Shown here piece by piece: positions 22,043-31,300 of a stretch of 64,000 nucleotides of DNA (its first letter is position 1; every line of letters starts with the position of its first letter). This stretch comes from Cliona cf. orientalis (taxonomy: Eukaryota; Porifera; Demospongiae; Clionaida; Clionaidae). The notes under the pieces were generated by a model that was not told where the DNA came from, did no database searches, and worked only from the letters and a program-made list of their open reading frames with translations. A program made the translations under genes and the position numbers. The stretch is from positions 1,798,001 to 1,862,000 of the forward strand of contig OZ005707.1 in assembly GCA_963930775.1 (NCBI GenBank). Reading direction: 5' to 3'.

Positions 22043-23676
22043 TTATGTAAAAGTATAGAAATTGCCATGATTATATCATGGGAAGATTTTACGTGACTTG
22101 TTCCTTGGGTTAATCATGGGAAGATTTTACGTGACTTGCACCTTGATTTAATCATGGGGACATTTAACGGCACATGTAATGAAAGCCCAGTTGCTAAATG
22201 GATTGTATACATGGGAAGATTTTACATAAGGTCAAAGTTCTTACGTAAAATCTTCCCATATAATAGGATCCGAGAACACAATAATCAGGCGAGGATTTAT
22301 GTGTGAACTTTGACCTCACGTAAAATCTCCCCAGGTAAATAACAGATTACACTCTGGGCTGACATTATCGAAATTTGATCCTGCCATACACAGAGACCTT
22401 TGACCTCACGTAAAATCTTCCCATATAATAGCATCAGAGAACACAATAATCAGGCGAGGATTTATGTGTGAACTTTGACCTCACATAAAATCTCCCCAAG
22501 TAAATAACAGATTACACTCTGGGCTGACATTATTGAAATTATATTCTACTGTACACAGAGAGCTTTGATCCCATGCCTTTTATACAACATGTGTAATACT
22601 ACCAAGTATTTTTTTGGGGGGGGGGGGGGTCAATACAGATAGCTATAACAGTGAGTTAGCTACTGTATGAGTACATGTATTATCTGATAGTTCATGTGTG
22701 ATAGCTAACAATATAAGATCACATGAATAATTTTAATCATCAACAGTTATGATACTAGCTAGATAATAAATAAGGAGTTAGATGCTAACAGTTGCATTTG
22801 TATAGGTACGTACTCAACAAACTCAAGGTCCTCATCATCCAGTCCTGCATTTTATTATATTACTGTTTCTTTGTCAGTAGGGAAGTATATTCCATATTTT
22901 TTTCTGTTATTCCATTATATTATTATGATGAAACTCAACCAGAGGTATATAGACAAGAACGAGCCTGAGGCGCACGGTAAACTTGCAATAAGCCATGGCT
23001 ATGACACATCTATATTGTAGATAGCTGACAGTGAGGTAGCTATATGCAGAATCCCGCGCCCGCTTAAAAGAACAACCAACCGATTAATTTCAAAGAGTGC
23101 ATACTGGGTGGAGCTGCTAGCTCTGCAGAGTGGCGTCACTATACATAATAGACTAATGCCAATGCATACATGCAACCTATATACTATTCTATTATAGTAT
23201 GGTAGCTATAGAGATAAACAAAACACACCAGCCGGATATAATAGCTACATGTATGGTATAGGTATCTGATTATTAATTTGATTGTCCCCCCCCCTCACAG
23301 TTAACATTTAATTTTAATTTAGATTTATGTGGATCAAAGGTCTCTGTGTACGGCACAATCATATTTCGATATTGTCAGCCCAGGAGATTTTACGTGAGGT
23401 CAAAGTTCACACATAAATCCTCGCCTGATTATTGTGTTCTCGGATCCTATTATATGGGAAGATCTTACGTAAGAACTTTGACCTTATGTAAAATCTTCCC
23501 ATGTATACAATCCATTTAGCAACTGGGCTTTCATTTGTGACATGTGCCGTTAAATGTCCCCATGATTAAATCAAGGTGCAAGTCACGTAAAATCTTCCCA
23601 TGATTACTACCCAAGGAACAAGTCACGTAAAATCTTCCCATGATATAATCATGGCAATTTCTATGCTTTTACATAA
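22043..23676 (+). mobile_element. Element with ~350-bp inverted arms built of GGGAAGATTTTACGT sub-repeats
   Basis: The stretch from 22043 to about 22399 is the inverted complement of 23676 back to about 23325, with high identity. Each arm repeats CATGGGAAGATTTTACGTG several times. The left arm has an extra tandem copy of its inner part (about 22393-22560). The core (22600-23320) holds a poly-G run near 22615 and no coding frame. It lies just upstream of the distal promoter candidate of gene 2. It is probably a non-autonomous foldback element; no target duplication was identified. Confidence 0.8.
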
Positions 23677-23983
23677 ACATCTATTTGACCCAGCTCAATA
23701 GCGCGAGGAGCGCGTAAGAAGGCGATTGAGACTATGATAGAATAGCCAAGCAAGCCTTTCTCAGCCTGGCTCGCCCCAAACAGGCCATGCATGTCTCTAG
23801 TAATCATACTCACCTCACACTACCTGCAAGATCTCAGTTGTCGTCGATGGACCTCTGCTGAAGATATTATTGTCCGGCAGTGCGTACAGAAGTCTCCGAT
23901 CTCTCTCACGGTACGTATGTAAAGGGGCAGGGCGACTAATTAAGCCACCAGATTTCAAGACGTCCGTGCAAGAGTTGCTGCGC

Positions 23984-23990
23984 TATAAAA
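23984..23990 (+). promoter_or_regulatory. TATA box of distal gene 2 promoter candidate
   Basis: TATAAAA within TGCTGCGCTATAAAAGGAGT, 127 bases before the ATG at 24111. The same block stands upstream of gene 3 exon 1 (54516-54522). A degenerate GC box (GGGGCAGGGC, about 23922) lies upstream. The conservation at two loci supports a real promoter. Confidence 0.65.
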
Positions 23991-24110
23991 GGAGTCCTTA
24001 CCAGCTAGTTGCAGCATGCTGTTGCTATAAGCAGGCTGCGCAACCCCTAACACGCAGAAAAACGGCAGAGAGATTGACGGAGTTCAGGTTGCAGTCTGGC
24101 ACTGGTAGCG

Positions 24111-24240
24111 ATGTTGAAATCAACGGTGCAAGTGTGCGTGGCCGCATTCATCTTTGTCGGAATCTCCGTAGTCACCGTCATTCCACTTGTGGAGTCCAGG
24201 CTCGTTGGAGCTAATGACGATTTTCTAGGAATTTCAACCG
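24111..24240 (+). CDS. Gene 2 distal alternative first exon (1a) encoding a signal peptide
   Basis: ATG at 24111 opens MLKSTVQVCVAAFIFVGISV, continues through a hydrophobic core to LVESRLVGANDDFLG and ends in a phase-1 GT donor (gtgcgt) after 24240. It is clearly paralogous to gene 3 exon 1 (54646-54766), promoter included. Spliced to the IgGFc-like exon at 28759 it gives a correct frame, so it can serve as an alternative first exon for gene 2 in place of 28248-28347. It could instead be a stranded relic. Confidence 0.6.
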
Positions 24241-24624
24241 GTGCGTTCGTAAATAATTATTGCATGATATGTCTGTAAATGCTACAGTCCTGATAATCTG
24301 CTCTAACATGCTGAAACTACCCCACTAGGCTTGAAACGTTAATTTATTAAACTTTTGCAAATCCTCTACTTGAAATGTTTGTGGCCATGCATGGGTCCCA
24401 TCTCTCCCATGCAGCTTTGTTTCTGCATGGTTATCAAGTTTGCAGCAGCTATTGCAATCTGATTGATTATTAAAGTGGAGGTGACTACACAATGTCATGT
24501 GGTGGGCAATTTTTGCAGGATTCTGATCCGTTCACCATTTTTGCAGTTGACTTGGCATAGTCATGATAATGTTGATTTAAATGTACACACTGCATGAGCA
24601 CCTGAAAGCTGATGGCCAAAACAC

Positions 24625-25205
24625 CAGTGGCGTATCTAGACTTGTAACGTTACCCGGGCACTTGCATGATGGACCCAGTAGTGACTTGAGAATTTGAGAC
24701 TCCTATCGACCTCGATCTCTCCGGCCCAACAATCACTACGATGGTTCTCAAACTAACTCGGTTAATTGTAGTGATTAATGAAGTGTTCACTCCACTATAC
24801 ATATAACTATGTCAAACATGTGAGTTTGTCAATAACAAACTGACATAATATTACTTGCACTTACTACTTAATTGTCCCATAATAGTTTTCAAAACTGGAC
24901 AAGAAGTACGTGCAATATGCCAGACTGGCATGCATGCTTGGCATAATTATGTGTAGTGGAGTGAACACTGTGTTAATTACTATGATTAACTGGATTATGT
25001 TGAGAACTATCATGGGAGAATTAAAAAGTGGGTGCAACTGAAGTAAGTCTCATGCATGATAGGTTAATGCGGGTTAACTTAATGTGATCCACTTATTTTT
25101 GCTTTGAGGTACTTGATCCGTGAATTGGCTATATATTTTACCAGGGCACAGACCAGTTTGGCCCGGGCCTATGCCCTGGTAGGCCCTGGTGTAGCTACGC
25201 CACTG
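24625..25205 (+). mobile_element. hAT-type MITE with CAAAACAC target duplication
   Basis: The ends CAGTGGCGTATCTA and TAGCTACGCCACTG are inverted. The 8-base direct repeats CAAAACAC at 24617-24624 and 25206-25213 flank it exactly. The paralogous gene 3 intron shows the empty site (about 55487-55494). Inner inverted arms occupy about 24736-25016. An 8-base duplication and CAGTG ends indicate the hAT superfamily. Confidence 0.88.
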
Positions 25206-25294
25206 CAAAACACCATCATGATGATAGCTAACCATTTTGGAGCTTTCACAAAACCTGCAAGAGCTTAGGACTCCAAGGTTATTTAAGCCACTTG

Positions 25295-25509
25295 CAGTGC
25301 CTATAAGCTGTTCTCCTATCTTTCAGTATAAATATTCCCATTTTTCAGTATTTTGCATGCATTTTCAGTATTTTTCAGTATTTTATAAAGGGTTCCATAT
25401 ACAACGTATGTACTAAGTTCTCCCAGTTTTCAGTATTTTTGAAAGTTTATCAGTATTTATGGTCAGAATTCAGTAAAAATACTGACAAATGGTATACTTG
25501 GAGGCACTG
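25295..25509 (+). mobile_element. Small hAT-like MITE with CAGTGCCT ends
   Basis: It starts CAGTGCCT and ends AGGCACTG, and is flanked by CACTTG on both sides (25289-25294, 25510-25515). The gene 3 intron is uninterrupted at this point (AAGCTGCTTGGTGCC, near 55580). The interior is rich in TTTTCAGTATTTT repeats. Non-coding. Confidence 0.75.
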
Positions 25510-25626
25510 CACTTGGTGCCTTAGGTAGCTATTCTGTTGAGGACACTCAGGTAGCTAATCCAACACTGCACTGACTAGGCCCAAAACAGCTCTCTGCAGT
25601 TTACATTTTGAATTTTCATCTTATTC

Positions 25627-25976
25627 AAGGAGACCACACACTAAGCAGAAAAAACAAATGTCCAGAAACCACCACATAGTCGAGCTGGATGCATAGTAGA
25701 GCCATAAAATGCGAGCAGGCAGCCTAATTTTGACCAAAGTGGGTAATGGTCGTCACGTTGATGTGCGCGCGTGGGCGGAAAACATTGCAAGTGCATGGCT
25801 TCCTATACAAACATATCGGAAAACTTCAAAGGGCCATAACTTTAATTCTAAGGCGTGAATCAAAATTCTTTCAGGTCAATTCTCTAGTTTCGACCCATTC
25901 TGCGTGCCCATGTAAAAATTATGCCCCCAAGTGTTCCCAAACCCCCATATTATTTAATTATTTGACTTTGCTTCAA
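25627..25976 (+). mobile_element. ACACTAAG-type MITE, left part, apparently split
   Basis: It begins AAGGAGACCACACACTAAGC and follows the same sequence as the four-copy array at 49411-51076 (GAGCTGGATGC, CATTCTGCGTGCCCATGT). It breaks off near 25976. A matching right end (TTTTTTTCTACTTAGTGTGT) occurs at about 27657-27677, so about 1.7 kb may have inserted into it. Confidence 0.6.
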
Positions 25977-28200
25977 GCTAAACCACACCATAAGATAAAA
26001 GAATTATGATAACCTACTCCAGAGAACACAACCACATCGCCAGTATATTCGCTTTGTAAGAGGCTGTTGATAATTTGCTGTTGAGTCACATATACATTAT
26101 TAAATTTTATATTCGATCATGTATCCCAGTCTGTAGAAAAGTCAATATCAAGGTTAGTATCCATGGACACTATACCCTCTGACGTACCTTCAGCTGATGA
26201 AAGTTCACTGTTGAATTTGCTCAGTGCATACGGTAATAATATTACCATGATAATAATGATTATTACATCACTCATAGCAAGTAGGTATAAATTATTATAC
26301 CGATCAAAATTTAACAATGACTCCTAGACTTACGATTAAATTTGCTGTTAGAATTATCAGCTTCGTATAAATGCTGTAGAGAAGCAGTATCAACAGAAAT
26401 GTGAATTGCTGCAGTATATTGTAAATATTTATAATATTGCTAGCTATTAAGCACAGTCACTAATTACCTGCACCTTAGTGGTTTGAACCTGCCATTGATT
26501 CCTGCAGCTCAGAGTTTAATTATTACACCAAAATGTAGTTTTGACTGGTAGTGACTGCATGCCTAATTATTTTTCTGCTGCATGATATTATAATTATAAC
26601 CAAGACAGAGCATCTATACATGCATAATATGTGTACCTACAATCAGTAATACTCCATTTACAATAACAATAATAATACATCATAAATCTACACAAATGTA
26701 CTGCTATACTAGCTATGATTAGGCTTATTATTTATTCATCAGAGTTTCGGAGTCATCACAATCGCCATAGAGTGCTGTTGTGTGTGTGTGTGGGTTAGAT
26801 TAATCATGGTGAGTATAGTGTAGACCAGCATCAGGCAGACAAGAATTACAAACGTACTGGCACACAGCAAATGCACACTCATGCTGAGGTGGCAGAAGGT
26901 TGCAACATAATAATAATAATATTATTATTATACTATAATTATGGCACAGAGCGTGGGCTTAGCAAGACTAGCACCGTCGCTAGGCTAGTAAAGGCTTTCA
27001 ATTTTAGAACAGGTCCATTCATGTACAGTGATTCACCATCCTACCTACTGGCTTGGTCAGTGCCAAGCGTATGCAACAAATCTTATAGATAGTACATACA
27101 CAAGTTTATTTACCTCGAAACTCAAAGTTTCTCCATGGTGAGCTTCACTGAACTTGACCACCTAGTTTCCCAGACGTAGACTCTAAACATAGTGCCTACT
27201 TCGCCTGTCCGTGTAGCTAGGAGCGCCGTTCTTGGGTCGATAGCTTCGCTTGGACATCACCGTAGGCTTAAAAATTTTTAGTAGCTCTCGTTCATTAGCT
27301 GCTAAGGTGACCTTCATGCGACCTCCAACAAACCCGCAGGTATGCTCGTTTGGCCTGCTAAAGTACGCAATTGCGTGAATGCATCATAGCCTGCGATCGA
27401 ATTTGTACAGACTCTATGGCCGTATGTGAAATACGGGACTTTCCCTCCGCGTTCCAGCACTAAAATTCACATTTACTTGGATACGAAAGTGAAACTAAAA
27501 ATTCCAATTGGAACATTATTCAAGATTTTCCTTCCTCTCTCTGTACATGTAAATTTATCTCGTAAAACCCTTGCAATAAGCAGATAAGTTAATTATTTAA
27601 TTATATTACATTACATTACATTACTCATACGGAAATTCTTTTATCTTATAGTGTAATTTTTTTCTACTTAGTGTGTAATGATTGCTTTAAATTTTTATTT
27701 AAAAAAGAAGTAGGGATGGTAGGACCAAAAAAATACACAAACAAGATCTATACATCCCTACATTTGCTTTTCTCGATTATCATGCGTGCATGCACCTAAT
27801 TTATTGTTGATGTCACTAATACAATATTCTTGGATCTTCTTGATTCAAATTATTTTGACATTGTATGTGAAAGAAAATTTTTATTCGTGATAATTGTCGG
27901 GTTACTGGTTAGTTTAATATCTATAATAATTAAAGCTATTCAAAAAGCAAGTGGTGGCTAGGTGACTATGGTTGCCTTCATGAATATTCATACTGCATGT
28001 AATGTGGTTGCCTGGAGCTGCTCTCATGTGGCTTTGCACATAGCAACAACATAATGGCAGGTAAGCAGTTATGTGGAATCCCACATGAACTTGCTTGCGT
28101 ATGAGCATAGAACAAGTGTGGTGTAGCTACTCACCACTAAAATAGTTTATGTGGCATTCTAACTCAGTACTCAGTTGTGGCTAAGGGACCAGAGTCAGTA
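25977..28200. other. Gene 2 upstream/intron DNA, largely unique
   Basis: No gene is supported. It contains AT-rich microsatellites (AATAATAATATTATTATTA near 26910, ATTAC repeats near 27605) and a GT run near 26780. From about 27945 to 28195 it matches 55780-56000 of gene 3, which lies inside the first intron of gene 3. Confidence 0.5.
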
Positions 28201-28247
28201 GTATCTATATAGGTACCTTAGCTTCTAGGCAGATCGATCGAGGCGAC

Positions 28248-28347
28248 ATGTTACTCCTGCAGGTGGCCTCGCTTGTAGTTGGCATCTTCCTGCTCGCACC
28301 TATTGAGGCGACACTCGGTGGGGATAATGCAGGTTTTCTAGGAGTTG
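28248..28347 (+). CDS. Gene 2 proximal first exon (1b), signal peptide
   Basis: ATG at 28248 opens MLLLQVASLVVGIFLLAPIE, a signal peptide with likely cleavage after IEA. It continues GGDNAGFLGV and ends at a gtaagt donor (phase 1). The DNxxFLG end matches exon 1a and gene 3 exon 1, so these are duplicated first exons. It cannot be an internal exon in this frame: splicing into it at the nearby AG (28231-28232) gives a stop. A weak TATATA (28206-28211) lies about 40 bases upstream. The intron 28348-28758 holds nothing recognised. Confidence 0.7.
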
Positions 28348-31300
28348 GTAAGTGAGTAATTGAGGGAAATAGGGTTGTACTGGCCAATAGCTAGCAATAG
28401 TGACTAGCTCATCCACCGTGCACGTGCCACCCCTTGCATGCTTTCGTGATACTCGGCTGCGCGGCTTATTGGCGGATAGCTAGCAGGTTTGCAGCTGTGG
28501 GGCACTAAACTTAAATTAGCTAACTTCTATTCACCAAAGGCATTAGAGCTCAGTGTTATGGTGCATCCACTGCGATGCGCATGCATGCCACATGTACATG
28601 TGCGGGCACGCAGCTCAAACTGTATAATTATTATACTGAGTAACTAGGTCACCAAGTTGAATGCTTAATATGTAATCTGCAATTGCATGTACTAAGACTT
28701 TCATGAACTAGCTATGTGCCAACTTATCCTCTGATATCGTTACGCACACAATTAACAGATCCAAATGCCCCGTCCTCAAAAGGAAATGAGTTTATTCTCG
28801 GTTTTATGGGCAACACCGCAAATGCTCCAATTGATTCAGCTAGTGCATCTCTGCTTGTGACCACTGATGATCCCGCCTCAGTGGAATTCACAGTAGAATA
28901 CTTTGGAACAACGCAGACAATGGAAGCAAGAAAGGGAGACGTAACTCTTGTCGGGCTACCTGTTCGTAACACTCAGGACATTAGAGTTAATGGTGAGGAT
29001 GAAAGGAACAAGGGAATTCGTGTAAAGGCAACTGATCCCACGAAACTATTGACTGTATATGGAATTAACGATGCAGAGGTGTCAACAGATGCATTCCTAG
29101 CCCTACCCTGCCATAGATATCCCGTTACACAGTACAACTATTTTGTTTTCTCTACAAATACAATAGTAGCATCGATGAGAAGTCGATTTTTGATTGTCCC
29201 ATGTGAAGATGCGACTACTGTGACTCTTCGGCCCACCCAGGAAATTGAAGTAAGTGCTGATCTATTATCTGATTCACCAATTCCACAAAACATCCTTGCT
29301 GGTGAAGAACGGTCCATCACAGTGAATCGACTTCAAACTGCACAATTTAATTCGGACTCCGATCTAACTGGTACAATCATTGTATCCGATAAGCCCATAT
29401 CGGTGTTCGTAGGCCACGAGTGTGGACAAGTTCCCACTGGCCGAACGGCATGTGATCATCTTGTTGAGCAGATACCACCAGATGCAACCTGGGGAACACA
29501 ATTTTTTACTGCTCCCCTTGACGTAAGGGAATCTGGAGAGCGTTACAGAGTTGGGAGTGTTGTAGACAACAATCAAGTCACTGTCACCTGCACCACTGAA
29601 GGACAGTCAAGTCCAAGTAAAGAGATGACCCAAACACTACAATCACAGCGTGGTCAGAATTACATGGAGTTTGATACAGTAGGTGATGCTCCCGATGGTG
29701 TGACTCCAAGTTATCGTCGTGAATATTGTTGTATAGAGACAACAAAACCAGCCATTGTCATGATGTACAGTAAGGGTCACTCACTTGATGAGATTACTTT
29801 CCAAGGTGTTACTGGATCCCAAGGAGACCCCTTCCTGTTACTTATACCACCTTTGTCCCAGTATTCAAATGATTATACTGCCACCACTGCCAAGCAAGTC
29901 AATACTGGTTTTCTTGGGCACATTAGCTTGACTCTTCCGATTCAGTTCTTTGATAACTCCACTGTTTCTCGCAGCAGACTGACTGTCAATGGCACGACGT
30001 ACTTGCCCGACAGTGGCTACTCCCCCATACTCTGTTCCAATAATCAAGTCTGTGGATATGGTGCTTACTCCGAACTACCAGTGGGTAGTCATCAAGTGAA
30101 CTACAATATGCCTGGAGCTGCTATGAATTTGTTTGTGTATGGTTTCCTTCGTGAGATCTCTTTTGGCTATCCCACTGGATTTGAAATGGAACCAATTGGA
30201 GGTTAAATCTACATTATATTTCGTGTTATGAGATCTGCTACAATACGTACAGCCTCGTCCCCAGACTCCATGATCTTTGTTCAATGCATGCAAAAAAGGA
30301 GGTTGAACAAAGGGTGGGGAGACTCGGGACGAGGCTATTATACTGGTAGCAACTAATAATAATACTCTTTTGGGATAATTAAGCTTATATTGTTGTCCAT
30401 GAATACCCTTGCTCTGAATTCGCTATAATTGTTGCTGGCAGAGTACTTTAATAAACCTTGCTCAAACTGATTTTATTTATTGCTTACAGTACCTCGAATC
30501 ATCATCTATAATATCACTGTTTTTGAAAGTGTTGGCACAGTGCGGATACCCATCAACAGAACTGGTGGTGATCTCTCCAGAGTATCTGTTATCCGTGCTG
30601 TCTCCCGTGATGTACCAGGGCAAGCAGAAGGTGAGTTCACCAGTTGAAAAAGATAATAATTACAGATAGTTTGGAGGTTCCATCTTGTTATATGGAGGTT
30701 ACATGAAGGATAGATATATATACTCCAGTTACCTGGTAGATCACTGCATTTATCACGGATCTGTGTATTGATACAGTTGGTGTGGACTACGTGGAATTGC
30801 CAAGTCGGAGTGACGGCAATGGTTTCCGAATCAGATGGCTGGCTGATCAAGTTGATCCAAGATATATACCAACTCCTACTGGCAATGATCCTGTATTTGA
30901 AATCACCATCATCAATGATACCATTCCAGAGCCAGTAGAATACTTTGAGATTGACTTGACTCTCAATCCCACTGGAGACAATAGGAATGGATTCTTCTAT
31001 CCCAGAGCTGTGGGACGTGTGACAATTATTGATGATGATGGTACTTGTAAGTTTTTACAGCTAGGGTGCATGCATGCATGTATGTTTAATCATGGGGATA
31101 AATTAAGTGACAAATATTTGCTATGGGCACTCGATAGGGATAACTAGCACTTTTACGACACAAATGCGATCTGCCGAACTTAGACTTGAAAAAATTGGAC
31201 AGGGGAAAAAAGTCAAAGTGTGGAGCGAGATTTGAACCCACTCCGTTCCGTTCCATACACAAGCGCCCAAGCACTCTGCCACCACCGTTGTCGCTGCTTG

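Noticed and set aside
23870-24214. A 114-codon frame upstream of and overlapping exon 1a, with a similar frame at 54507-54746
   Set aside because: It is out of frame with the signal-peptide exon and starts upstream of the TATA box; the similarity of the two frames follows from the duplicated promoter DNA.
28716-28758. Start codon at 28716 in frame with the IgGFc-like exon
   Set aside because: It lies in the intron before the acceptor at 28757-28758 and would give a protein without a signal peptide; the frame there is open by chance.
31225-31290. Functional tRNA gene on the minus strand
   Set aside because: A and B boxes are present, but the acceptor stem does not pair and the same degenerate copy is duplicated in gene 3.
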